Part shown: positions 47,689-56,208 of the stretch, piece by piece
Layout: every line of letters starts with the position of its first letter
Numbering within the stretch: position 1 is the first letter of the stretch
Origin: Lachnospiraceae bacterium
GTDB lineage: Bacteria; Bacillota; Clostridia; Lachnospirales; Lachnospiraceae
Assembly (NCBI GenBank): GCA_017467845.1
Contig: JAFUKH010000017.1
Location: 20,870 to 84,869 of the forward strand
Reading direction: 5' to 3'
DNA: 64,000 nucleotides
The notes under the pieces: generated by a model
Database searches by the model: none
Seen by the model: the letters and a program-made list of their open reading frames with translations, nothing else
Told to the model about the DNA's origin: nothing
Translations under genes and position numbers: made by a program

Positions 47689-49017
47689 TTACAAGAATGG
47701 CACCATATACACCGGTAAGCATATGATATCTTCATCTTTGGACAAATCTTTGGTATATACCAGATATCGCCACAAAATTCTATCTGAGAATTTCTGAGTA
47801 AATGCATCCAACGAAGCATGAGCCTTATAACCGGAGGATTTGATTTCAATCGGACAAACTTTATTCTTTCGTGCCAAAAGGAAATCAATCTCATAATTAT
47901 GTCTGGAGGACTCGTTCATAAAAGTATGATAGAACAGCACATCTCCATTTGCTGCCAACAGTTGCGCTACCACATTTTCGTAAAGATATCCCAAATTTGC
48001 GCTAAGCTTATCATTCAGTAGTTTTTCATAAATAATATTTTCAGTAAAATCCTTATCCTTGAACATCAGTGTTACAAACAATCCCGTATCACACAAGAAT
48101 AATTTATACTTTGCTAAATCCTTGTTATTTGACATTCCTGCATTCGGGTCATTTGAGTGGTAAGCTACTAAAACAGTTCGGGAATCCTTTAACTGTGCTA
48201 TCAGTTCCAACGTTCTATCTGCACGATCACCTTCCAAAACACTGGAAATCTGGTATCTAGAAGCATTTTTATTTAACTGTGCCGGTATAGCATCAAATAT
48301 AAGTGAAATCTTTCCAGTAGGGTCGATTTTTTTAAAGTCATCCTCATACAGGCTCAAAATATCTCTTTTTACCATATCGACTTTTCGAAAATTGTTAGTT
48401 TGAATATACTCGTTTACCGCCTGAGGCATACCTCCAACCAACATATATAATCGAAAATCACGAAGTAACTTTCGATTCGTTTGGTCACCCAATGGTTTCT
48501 TTGATTCAAATACTTTCTTAAGAAGTAGCATAGTAGAAGTATCTCCCAGTGCCCAAAGAAACTCTTCATAATCCATCGGATACATACTTATTTTCCGTTC
48601 TTCGCTTGGAATCAAGATATCCTTAACATTTTGCTTGATTGAGACTAACGAGCCGGTTTCAATATAATCATACCTGTGGTCTTTTACCAAAGATTTTATT
48701 GCCTGTCTTGCCAATGGACATAACTGTACTTCATCAAAAATGATTAATGAATTCCTTTCGTGTAAATCTACCTTGTATTGCAACTGTAATTGTAGAAATA
48801 AGTAGTCCAAGTCGGATATATCTTCAAACAGTTCTTTTACTGTCTTTGATGCAGTGGCAAAATCTATCAAAATATAACTTTCGTATTCGTTTTTTCCGAA
48901 TTCTTCCACAACTGTGGATTTTCCGATTCTTCTTGCTCCCTCAATCAAAAGTGCTGTATTGCCGTTTGATTCATTTTTCCAGTCCAAAAGCTTACTATAT
49001 ATCTTTCTTTTAAACAT
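47689..49017 (-). CDS. AAA_14/DUF4143 ATPase
   Basis: 442 residues from the ATG at 49017 (TGGAGG upstream on the minus strand). N-terminal P-loop GARRIGKSTVVEEFG and Walker B LIIFDEVQLCP, an AAA domain to about 200, then the DUF4143 nuclease-like region with the restriction-endonuclease-type core HNYEIDFLLARK...VCPIEIKSSG. This group of ATPases is very common in Clostridia and Bacteroidetes; its role is not established, and proposals include mobile-element control or defence. Three evenly spaced operator-like repeats lie upstream. Confidence 0.9.
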   Translation of the reverse strand: MFKRKIYSKLLDWKNESNGNTALLIEGARRIGKSTVVEEFGKNEYESYILIDFATASKTVKELFEDISDLDYLFLQLQLQYKVDLHERNSLIIFDEVQLCPLARQAIKSLVKDHRYDYIETGSLVSIKQNVKDILIPSEERKISMYPMDYEEFLWALGDTSTMLLLKKVFESKKPLGDQTNRKLLRDFRLYMLVGGMPQAVNEYIQTNNFRKVDMVKRDILSLYEDDFKKIDPTGKISLIFDAIPAQLNKNASRYQISSVLEGDRADRTLELIAQLKDSRTVLVAYHSNDPNAGMSNNKDLAKYKLFLCDTGLFVTLMFKDKDFTENIIYEKLLNDKLSANLGYLYENVVAQLLAANGDVLFYHTFMNESSRHNYEIDFLLARKNKVCPIEIKSSGYKAHASLDAFTQKFSDRILWRYLVYTKDLSKDEDIICLPVYMVPFL

Positions 49018-49037
49018 GATAGGCCTCCATCTGAACA

Positions 49038-49118
49038 AAAATCGCATTTTTAATATTTATCATTATGTGCAAAATCGCATTTTTTATATTCGTATTATAT
49101 ACCAAAATCGCATTTTTT
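49038..49118. promoter_or_regulatory. Three 33-bp-spaced operator repeats before the ATPase gene
   Basis: AAAATCGCATTTT occurs at 49038, 49071 and 49104, so the period is exactly 33 bp, about three helical turns. The motif is nearly palindromic. Placement 20-100 bp before the ATPase start suggests cooperative autoregulation. Confidence 0.75.
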
Positions 49119-49131
49119 AAAAGTGTTTTAT

Positions 49132-49157
49132 AAAAAAAGGCGGGTGACTTACCCGCC
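49132..49157 (-). terminator. Terminator of the AraC-type gene
   Basis: GGCGGGT/ACCCGCC with a 5-nt loop, followed on the minus strand by seven T residues. Confidence 0.85.
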
Positions 49158-49285
49158 GAATGGTGGACCAGGGTCTTTCGACCAGCCCAAAGTAAACATG
49201 TTTACGATACTATCATATGCAAAGACATTTATTTATGCAATATGTTTTAGAATAATTTTAGAATTTTACAGTTACATAACAGATT

Positions 49286-50179
49286 TCATTGTTTTCTTTT
49301 TACCGGAATCCACAGTTCACAGAATAGATCACTTCTTCCTTTTTCATAATATATTTCATAATCTGTCTCGGATTCTGATTCGTATCCCATTTGTGGCAAG
49401 AATTCTTTGTAGAACTTAGACCACGTGTCACCGATGCAATCGCCATCCTCACCGATGCAGTCAAATACAACATAAGTTCCCGGTTTCACATTCCAGATGC
49501 TATAACCTGCATTTTGCATTTCTGCAAAATCAAACTCTGATGTATCTGCATCAATCATGACACCAATTCCGTATTCAAACGTATCCTCTCCTTCTTTCGT
49601 CGGAGAACATAACCCATACAAATCCCGCTTGCCCTCCGGTCGCAGATTGCGAATCGGTTCTACAAGATTTTTATCATGACACTCTCCCCAAAAATCAGGA
49701 ATATCATGATTCTCATCATCATTAATGATTTCATTTCTAAAACTTCTTACCAGCGCAATAAATTTCTGTTCCTCTGTTTGTACGATTCTGTAATCCATAC
49801 TTTTACCACCTTCCACGGTTATTTTAATAACAAGCGGATTGAAAAGTATGAGCTTCGCATATTCTTCTCTTGCAAATTTAGGTGCAACTCCATGAAACCT
49901 TGTAAATGCCTTGGTAAAGCTCTCTGGTGTTTCATAACCATACTTCAGTGCAATGTCTGTTATTTTAGCATCAGTTTCTACAATTTCTTTACCTGCTAAA
50001 GACAGCCTGCGGTTGCGAATATAGGTATTGGCAGTCATCCCTGTAAGAAAGCTAAATGCCCTATGAAACTCATAGCTCGAAGTGTGCACATGCTTCGCTA
50101 CATCTTCATAGTTAATTTCCTCCATAAGATGATCTTCCATATAAGTAATTGCCTGTTGCATTGCTGCTATCCACTCCAT
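49286..50179 (-). CDS. AraC-family regulator with GyrI-like effector domain
   Basis: 297 residues, minus strand, AGGAGG before the ATG. Two HTH units form the AraC DNA-binding domain at the N-terminus (INYEDVAKHVHTSSYEFHRAF, shown in part, and ITDIALKYGYETPESFTKAF). Residues about 125-297 are a GyrI/Rob-type small-molecule-binding domain (IVQTEEQKFIALV, YGIGVMIDADT, GTYVVFDCIGE). Such proteins respond to toxic small molecules and often control efflux or detoxification genes; a VOC-fold gene lies 100 bp upstream on the same strand. Confidence 0.93.
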   Translation of the reverse strand: MEWIAAMQQAITYMEDHLMEEINYEDVAKHVHTSSYEFHRAFSFLTGMTANTYIRNRRLSLAGKEIVETDAKITDIALKYGYETPESFTKAFTRFHGVAPKFAREEYAKLILFNPLVIKITVEGGKSMDYRIVQTEEQKFIALVRSFRNEIINDDENHDIPDFWGECHDKNLVEPIRNLRPEGKRDLYGLCSPTKEGEDTFEYGIGVMIDADTSEFDFAEMQNAGYSIWNVKPGTYVVFDCIGEDGDCIGDTWSKFYKEFLPQMGYESESETDYEIYYEKGRSDLFCELWIPVKRKQ

Positions 50180-50278
50180 ACTTTTTTCCTCCTGTTGAAG
50201 TCTATTATAGGAGCAATTTGAGACGGTTACATTTCCAAGTTTGCGAAGAATTGTCAGGTTGTAGAATGGGCATTTGTA

Positions 50279-50626
50279 TTAGTTAGGAAAACTTCTGAAA
50301 TATATCACATTTCTATCAGGGTCATAAAAACTCATATTAATCGCTCCCCACGGACGCTGTGTGGGTTTTTCGATAATCTCAGCCCCCATTACAAGTAGTT
50401 TTTTATATTCTGCCTCAATGTCTTCCACTGTAAATGCTAAGCTGATATTTTGATTGTTGTTATTCTTGTTTGTACCATCATTATATATCGTAAGTTGTGT
50501 TTCCTCACATATAAGAGCTTGATGTATTTTATCGTTGCTACCATTATCTATTCCCAACAAGTTCTTATAAAAATTTGCAAGTGTTATTACATCATTTGTG
50601 TTTAAACTTACTTCACCAATTCGCAT
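50279..50626 (-). CDS. VOC-fold (glyoxalase/bleomycin resistance-like) protein
   Basis: 115 residues from the ATG at 50626, where GAGGT precedes the start; the longer frame adds unrelated residues. Vicinal oxygen chelate halves: GEVSLNTNDVITLANFYKNL and SLAFTVEDIEAEYKKL, with RPWGAINMSFYDPDRNVIYF at the end. Metal ligand positions (His and Glu) appear incomplete, so it might bind rather than convert its ligand. Probably functions with the AraC-GyrI regulator downstream. Confidence 0.82.
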   Translation of the reverse strand: MRIGEVSLNTNDVITLANFYKNLLGIDNGSNDKIHQALICEETQLTIYNDGTNKNNNNQNISLAFTVEDIEAEYKKLLVMGAEIIEKPTQRPWGAINMSFYDPDRNVIYFRSFPN

Positions 50627-50689
50627 ATATTTACCTCGCTCATTTCTAATTTCAAACTTAATTATATCCTTCGCATCCTCTTTCAGCAA

Positions 50690-51191
50690 TCATTATTTAT
50701 CATCCACTAAATATCACCCCTATTCCCTCCAAAATCCACCCTAAGTCACGCTTTTCCCCGAATTCCAAACATGATACAGTTATACTGTCAAAAAAGTGGC
50801 AAGCAATGCAAACCTGTACAGGTTTTGCAAATTGGCAAGCAGTGCAACGGTATATACCTTGCACTTGCTACGCAAATCTGCTTGTTGGGAATCATCCCAA
50901 ACCCTTCGAATTCTTCAAATTGCATTTTGAAGAAGCTACGCCTCCGGCTAATAAATTGTCAATGTTTTGTAGATATTTTGTCTACCTTTTGTCCATTGTG
51001 ATAGGTTTCCAAAAGTGATAAAGTATAAGTAACAGAAATTATAAAAATATCAAAACAATATATTTAACACGAGGCAGATTTCTAATTAGGGAATCTGTCT
51101 TTTTTAACATAAGGAAACCTGTAGAGCGTGGCATCCGTTGTTTGGCATCGTTACAAGCGATGCCTTTTTTATTACCCATTTTAGGAGAATT
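50690..51191. other. Intergenic 500 bp between the VOC and integrase genes
   Basis: No credible gene. A 16-bp perfect palindrome AAACCTGTACAGGTTT is at 50810-50825, and two GGCAAGCA-TGCAA direct repeats (about 50798 and 50834) surround it. A terminator (51073-51105: GGCAGATTTC/GGAATCTGTC then T6) suggests a short transcript ends here. These could be integrase-control or recombination-directionality sites. Confidence 0.45.
51073..51105 (+). terminator. Terminator before the integrase gene
   Basis: Ten-base stem with two wobble pairs, 7-nt loop, six T residues. The transcript it ends is unknown. Confidence 0.75.
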
Positions 51192-52577
51192 ATGAAAAGT
51201 TTAGATTTTGAAGCACAAAGCACTTTATCTTATGCGGTGGAGAGTGGTATACTCGATTTGGATAGAGTGCATGAACTGTGTATGGCATCTAAGAGAGAGC
51301 AGGCGAAAGCCTTGCATCCGTATTCCATAACACCACCATCAAAAGATGGTGAGCGGTGGAGAACCAATTACACCGATAGGAATGGGAAGAGAAAGACCAT
51401 TCGTGCACAAACGGAAGAAGCATTGTTAGACAAGCTGATTCCTTTATATCTTGACCGGGAGAACCTTGAAAAGAAAACCTTTCAGGAATTGTTTGAGGAG
51501 TGGATTGTGTACAAGGCGCAGATTACCACAAGCCCCAACACCATCCTTCGGCACAGGCAGCACTTTAAGAAGTATATCGCTTCTTCAAAGCTGTATCAGG
51601 TACGGATTTTGAAGATTACGGAGATTCTGCTGGAGACAGAGTGCAACCGAATCGTGAGAGAGTTCAATTTGTCCAACAAGGAATGGGTGAATCTGAAAAC
51701 AATTCTGAACGGCATGTTTGAGTATGCTTACTGCATGAAATATCTTCAAGAAAATCTAATGCCGAAAATTCGCATCAGCGTGAAGTTCCGACAGGTAGTG
51801 AAGAAGACAGGAAAGACTCAAACCTACAACACCGAGGAATTGGAAAATCTCAACACCTATCTGGACGAGATGTACGAGCAGACTGGAGATGTTGCTTTTA
51901 TGGCTGTGAAGATGAATTTCTTTATGGGGCTGAGAGTCGGAGAGCTGGTTGCCCTGAAATGGGAAGATATCTGCGAAGGGAATCAGATACATATCGTCCG
52001 TGAGGAAGTCCGTGACCAGATGGTAAACGAGATTACCGTGGCAGACCACACCAAGACCCACACAGACCGTTTTGTATATCTGATACCGGATGCGTTGGAG
52101 ATTCTCAGCAAGCTTCCCAGAGCAGGCGAATACATCTTCATGAGAGATGGTAAAAGGCTTACTTCAAGACAGATTAATTATGTGCTGGAAAAGTATGCGG
52201 AAAGGTTTGATTTGCAGGTAAAAAGCTCCCACAAGTTAAGAAAGACTTACGCCAGCATGTGTAATGCAAATGGCGTACCCATCGATTTCATCAGAGAACA
52301 GTTAGGACATGCTTCCCTTTCTACCACCTACGGATATATCTACAATCCGTTGACGGAGGCAGAAAGCTACAAAATGTTGACAGAGGCGTTATCGCGAAGG
52401 AAAGATGCCGCACCGGAGCAGGAGACTGACAGTATCGTATCAGCGCAAAAACCTGACAATGAAGTTGCGACGACAGTGAATATTGCTGATAATGTTGTGT
52501 CCCTCGAATCGTTCCAAAGTAAGAAACTAACTGTCCCCAAAATGTCCTCAAATGTCCCCACTTTTTCAAAAGCATAA
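51192..52577 (+). CDS. Tyrosine recombinase / phage-type integrase
   Basis: 461 residues from the ATG at 51192 (TAGGAG upstream). AP2-like/DUF-type N-terminal region (GERWRTNYTDRNGKRK), SAM-like core-binding domain (about 95-200), catalytic domain with Arg in GLRVGELVALKWEDI, His-x-x-Arg in HKLRKTYAS, and the nucleophilic Tyr about residue 380 in STTYGYIYNP. Probably catalyses integration into the tRNA-Gly 3' end that lies 49 bp downstream. The C-terminal tail ends VPTFSKA. Confidence 0.95.
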   Translation: MKSLDFEAQSTLSYAVESGILDLDRVHELCMASKREQAKALHPYSITPPSKDGERWRTNYTDRNGKRKTIRAQTEEALLDKLIPLYLDRENLEKKTFQELFEEWIVYKAQITTSPNTILRHRQHFKKYIASSKLYQVRILKITEILLETECNRIVREFNLSNKEWVNLKTILNGMFEYAYCMKYLQENLMPKIRISVKFRQVVKKTGKTQTYNTEELENLNTYLDEMYEQTGDVAFMAVKMNFFMGLRVGELVALKWEDICEGNQIHIVREEVRDQMVNEITVADHTKTHTDRFVYLIPDALEILSKLPRAGEYIFMRDGKRLTSRQINYVLEKYAERFDLQVKSSHKLRKTYASMCNANGVPIDFIREQLGHASLSTTYGYIYNPLTEAESYKMLTEALSRRKDAAPEQETDSIVSAQKPDNEVATTVNIADNVVSLESFQSKKLTVPKMSSNVPTFSKA

Positions 52578-52581
52578 AAAT

Positions 52582-52614
52582 AACGGAAATGCCTTAAACT
52601 AAAGCATTTCCGTT
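52582..52614. terminator. Two-way terminator between integrase and tRNA-Gly
   Basis: AACGGAAATGC and complement with an 11-nt loop; A/T-rich sequence on both sides, T run on the minus strand for the tRNA transcript. Confidence 0.7.
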
Positions 52615-52625
52615 GAAATTAAAAA

Positions 52626-52697
<72 letters not shown>

Positions 52698-52788
52698 ATG
52701 TCTGTTGTGTTCCTTGGAACAATACATACTATACACGATGTAAAAAGATTTGTCAACAACAAATTGAAGAAATTTTCGAAAAAATTTT

Positions 52789-52838
52789 AACAGTTCAGCA
52801 TGTGCGATTCACAAAGTTAATAACATGTATGAACTGTT
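52789..52838. repeat. Dispersed palindromic repeat, copy B
   Basis: Arms AACAGTTCA/TGAACTGTT with a 32-nt inner part. Related to copy A at 44730-44793 in the arms and the following GC. Confidence 0.4.
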
Positions 52839-52941
52839 ATATTAATTTTAGAGGCTTTTTCTAGCCTTTTGTTCGTAGGTGTAATATAATGAAAGTAGTG
52901 AAATTAAAACTTTTGCATTTTTTTCGGAATGGAGGGTTTAT

Positions 52942-54552
52942 ATGAAGCTTACGTTTATTGGTGCAGCTCATGAAGTGACAGGAAGCTGTCATTATCTGCA
53001 AGTGGGAGAAAAGCATATCCTTATAGATTATGGCATGGAGCAGGGGATTAATACCTTTGAGAATGCGGAATTACCTATTTCCCCGGCAATGGTGGACTTT
53101 GTGCTTCTGACACATGCCCATGTGGACCACTCCGGAATGCTGCCTCTTTTGTATGCTAGGGGCTTTAGGGGGCAGGTCTTTACCACCGAGGCTTCGGCGG
53201 ACTTATGTGGAATCATGCTTCGTGACTGTGCACATATCCAGATGATGGAGGCTGAGTGGAAGAATCGTAAGGCGAAACGTAGTAAGGACAATCCCTTGGT
53301 GGAACCTCTTTTTACCATGGAGGATGCAGATGGTGTGATTAAGCGAATCGTGGGCTGTCATTACGATACGGAGATTGAGGTTTGCGAAGGTGTAAAGATT
53401 CGGTTTACGGATATCGGTCATTTGCTCGGGTCTGCCAGTATTGAAGTGTGGGCCACAGAGGATGGGGTGACAAAAAAGATTGTATTTTCCGGTGACATCG
53501 GTAATAAGGAGCAACCACTTCTGCGCAATCCGATTTATACAAAGCAGGCGGACTATGTGGTGATGGAGTCTACCTATGGTGACCGTATTCATGCCGCAGA
53601 GAGACCGGATTATGTAAAAGAGCTGGCTCAGATTATTCAGGAGACCTTTGACAAGGGCGGGAATGTGGTAATTCCTTCTTTTGCGGTAGGAAGAACTCAG
53701 GAGATGTTGTATTTTCTGCGCCAGATAAAGGTTAATAAAATGATTCAGGGACACGATAATTTCCCTGTGTATGTGGATAGCCCCATGGCAGTGGAGGCCA
53801 CCAGTGTCTTTACGGAGAATCGTTACGAGTGCTTTGACGAAGAGGCGATGGAGTATGTAAAGGAAGGAATCAATCCCATTTCCTTTGGTGGATTACGCCT
53901 TTCCATTACCAGCGAGGAGTCTAAAGCAATTAACTTTGACGAGCAGCCCAAGGTGATTCTGTCTGCATCCGGCATGTGTGAGGCCGGACGTATCAGGCAT
54001 CATTTGAAGCATAATTTATGGCGTCCGGAGTGTACGGTGCTTTTTGTTGGATATCAGTCCGTGGGAACCCTAGGAAGAGCCATTTTGGAGGGGGCAAGCG
54101 AAGTGCGCCTCTTTGGTGAACCTATTGAGGTCAGAGCTCGTATTGCCACTATCAAGGGACTTAGCGGTCATGCAGACAAGGATGGACTTTTAGAGTGGAT
54201 TAATGCCTTTGAGGAGAAGCCCAAGAAGGTGTTTGTAGTTCATGGTGAGGACAGTGTGTGTGCATCCTTTGTGGAATGCCTGAAAATCGAGCATGGTCAG
54301 AGAGCTTATGCACCATACAGCGGTACGGTGTTTAATCTGGTGAGCAATCAGTTTGAATTTGAGGCAAGTCCTATGCTGCTTCAGAAGAAGGATAAGCCTG
54401 CTACCGGAGTATATGCGAGACTTCTTGCAGCCGGCCAGCGTCTTATGGCCATTATTAAAAAGAGTGAGGGAATGGCCAACAAGGACTTGGCCAAGATGGC
54501 GGATCAGATTATATCGCTTTGCGACAAGTTAGACCGCTTTACTAATTATTAG
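52942..54552 (+). CDS. MBL-fold ribonuclease-like hydrolase (beta-CASP, RMMBL)
   Basis: 536 residues, TGGAGG before the ATG. Metallo-beta-lactamase motif LLTHAHVDHSGMLPLLYARG (20 residues) plus HLLGSASIEVW and SGDIGN, a beta-CASP insertion (SFAVGRTQEMLYFLRQI, VYVDSPMAVEAT) and a C-terminal RMMBL with LSASGMCEAGRIRHHL and HGEDSVC. The family cleaves RNA (endo-/5' exonuclease or CPSF-like). Lone gene, 22 bp before thyA. Confidence 0.92.
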   Translation: MKLTFIGAAHEVTGSCHYLQVGEKHILIDYGMEQGINTFENAELPISPAMVDFVLLTHAHVDHSGMLPLLYARGFRGQVFTTEASADLCGIMLRDCAHIQMMEAEWKNRKAKRSKDNPLVEPLFTMEDADGVIKRIVGCHYDTEIEVCEGVKIRFTDIGHLLGSASIEVWATEDGVTKKIVFSGDIGNKEQPLLRNPIYTKQADYVVMESTYGDRIHAAERPDYVKELAQIIQETFDKGGNVVIPSFAVGRTQEMLYFLRQIKVNKMIQGHDNFPVYVDSPMAVEATSVFTENRYECFDEEAMEYVKEGINPISFGGLRLSITSEESKAINFDEQPKVILSASGMCEAGRIRHHLKHNLWRPECTVLFVGYQSVGTLGRAILEGASEVRLFGEPIEVRARIATIKGLSGHADKDGLLEWINAFEEKPKKVFVVHGEDSVCASFVECLKIEHGQRAYAPYSGTVFNLVSNQFEFEASPMLLQKKDKPATGVYARLLAAGQRLMAIIKKSEGMANKDLAKMADQIISLCDKLDRFTNY

Positions 54553-54574
54553 ACAGAGGGAGTGTTAGAACAGA

Positions 54575-55426
54575 ATGAGTTATGCAGATAAAGTGTTTAA
54601 AGAGATGTGCCAGGATATTTTGGACAACGGGGTGGATACCAAGGGTGAGCTGGTGCGTCCAAAGTGGGAGGATACCGGAGAATATGCTTACACTATAAAG
54701 AAGTTCGGTGTGGTGAACCGCTATGACCTTCGTAAGGAATTTCCTGCTCTTACCCTACGCAGAACCGCACTGAAAAGTGCCATGGATGAGATTCTTTGGA
54801 TTTATCAAAGAAAGTCCAATAATATTCATGATTTGAAGCCACATATCTGGGACCAGTGGGCGGATGAGACCGGTTCCATCGGTACAGCTTATGGTTACGT
54901 TATCGGTGAGAAATTCACCTACAAGGGCGAGCAGATTGACCAGATGGATTATGTATTAAAACAGCTGAAAGAGAATCCGTACAGCCGCAGAATCATGACC
55001 AATATGTATCAGTTTCATGACCTTGCTACCGGTCATTTAGATCCATGCTGCTATTCTGCAACTTATAATGTAACCAAGGAAGAGGGGAGTGAGAAGCTGG
55101 TACTGAATATGATTTTAAATCAGCGCAGTCAGGATATCCTTGCAGCAAATAACTGGAATGTGGCGCAGTATGCTATCCTTCTGATGATGGTAGCTCAGGT
55201 AAATGATATGATTGCTGGGGAATTAGTGCACGTAATTGCCGATGCACACATTTACGACAGACATGTAGATATCATCAAAGAATTGATTCAGCGTGAGGAA
55301 CATCCTGCACCCAAGGTATGGCTCAATCCGGAGGTGAAGGATTTCTATCAGTTCACTACCAAGGATTTATTTGTAGAAGATTATGTGACCGGTGAGCAGA
55401 TTGTGGGTATCCCTATAGCTGTATAA
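54575..55426 (+). CDS. thyA: Thymidylate synthase
   Basis: 283 residues. Folate- and dUMP-binding regions EFPALTLRRTALKSAMDEIL (20), YGYVIGEKF, the catalytic Cys in LDPCCYSATYNV and LNQRSQDILAANNWN. Converts dUMP and methylene-THF to dTMP and dihydrofolate. Methylene-THF comes from GlyA and dihydrofolate is recycled by FolA encoded 188 bp downstream, so thyA-folA form a working pair. Only a giant hairpin separates the two. Confidence 0.95.
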   Translation: MSYADKVFKEMCQDILDNGVDTKGELVRPKWEDTGEYAYTIKKFGVVNRYDLRKEFPALTLRRTALKSAMDEILWIYQRKSNNIHDLKPHIWDQWADETGSIGTAYGYVIGEKFTYKGEQIDQMDYVLKQLKENPYSRRIMTNMYQFHDLATGHLDPCCYSATYNVTKEEGSEKLVLNMILNQRSQDILAANNWNVAQYAILLMMVAQVNDMIAGELVHVIADAHIYDRHVDIIKELIQREEHPAPKVWLNPEVKDFYQFTTKDLFVEDYVTGEQIVGIPIAV

Positions 55427-55592
55427 TGTAGGACGATTCTACTGCGGTACAATATCTTCTTCCGGGGCACGCTCTCGCTCTGTAAAAAACGTAGCAGTAC
55501 TAAGTTCGAAAATACCTCACTAAGTACTGACGTTTTTTAAAGGCACCCGGCAAGAAGATATTGCATCCTCACAGAATCGTCCTACATTATAC
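55421..55592. repeat. 172-nt inverted-repeat hairpin between thyA and folA
   Basis: 20-bp perfect terminal arms at 55421-55440 and 55573-55592, with a second stem CAATATCTTCTT/AAGAAGATATTG and an inner one AAAAAACGT/ACGTTTTTT. It includes the thyA stop codon. It may be a MITE-like insertion or a terminator/processing structure. Confidence 0.8.
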
Positions 55593-55613
55593 GTCAAAGG
55601 AAAAGGAGTAAGC

Positions 55614-56114
55614 ATGAACATAATTGTAGTGGCAGATAATAATTGGGCTATTGGGAATAAGGGACAGCTCCTTGTGACTATTCCTAATGACCAAAAGCAT
55701 TTTAGAGAAGAAACAGCGGGTAAAGTGGTGGTTATGGGGCGTAAGGCTCTGGCGAACTTTCCCCAAGGCATGCCTCTTGCAGGAAGGACAAGTATTATAT
55801 TAAGTAAGGACCCTAAGTTTACAGTCAAGGGTGGAACCGTCGTACACAGTATCCAGGAGTTATTGGAAGAACTGAAAACGTATCCGTCTGAGGATGTGTA
55901 CGTTATCGGTGGAGAAAGCATGTATAAGCAGCTTTTTCCCTATTGTGATGTGGTGCATGTGACCAAGATTGATCACGAGTATCAGGCAGATACCCATTTT
56001 CCGAACTTGGATAAGGACGAGAACTGGGTAATTACTGCAGACAGTGATGAACAGACTTATTTTGATATTGCCTATGAGTTTCTGAAATATGAGAGGTGTA
56101 CTCTTGACTTTTAG
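55614..56114 (+). CDS. folA: Dihydrofolate reductase
   Basis: 166 residues, AAAAGGAG before the ATG. NIIVVADNNWAIGNKGQLL with the catalytic-loop Trp, the active-site acidic residue in NDQKHFREET, VVMGRKALANFP, and VYVIGGESMYKQLF. Reduces dihydrofolate to tetrahydrofolate using NADPH. Pairs with thyA upstream, separated by a large hairpin. Confidence 0.95.
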   Translation: MNIIVVADNNWAIGNKGQLLVTIPNDQKHFREETAGKVVVMGRKALANFPQGMPLAGRTSIILSKDPKFTVKGGTVVHSIQELLEELKTYPSEDVYVIGGESMYKQLFPYCDVVHVTKIDHEYQADTHFPNLDKDENWVITADSDEQTYFDIAYEFLKYERCTLDF

Positions 56115-56142
56115 GCAAATAGGTTTATAATTAAAAGAAAAT

Positions 56143-56170
56143 TTGATACTTTACCTTGGTAAAGTATAAC
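56143..56170 (+). promoter_or_regulatory. ilvE promoter with operator palindrome in the spacer
   Basis: TTGATA (56143-56148), 16-bp spacer, TATAAC (56165-56170). ATACTTTACC-TT-GGTAAAGTAT (56146-56167) is a perfect palindrome that fills the spacer. A repressor binding here would block RNA polymerase; the regulator is unknown. Confidence 0.65.
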
Positions 56171-56208
56171 GAAATAAAGCGTGCGAAGGCACAGATGGGA
56201 GTACCGGT

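Noticed and set aside
49038-49118. CRISPR array
   Set aside because: Three evenly spaced repeats, but units are only 13-15 bp, nearly palindromic, with AT-rich 18-20 bp gaps and no cas genes; an operator array fits better.
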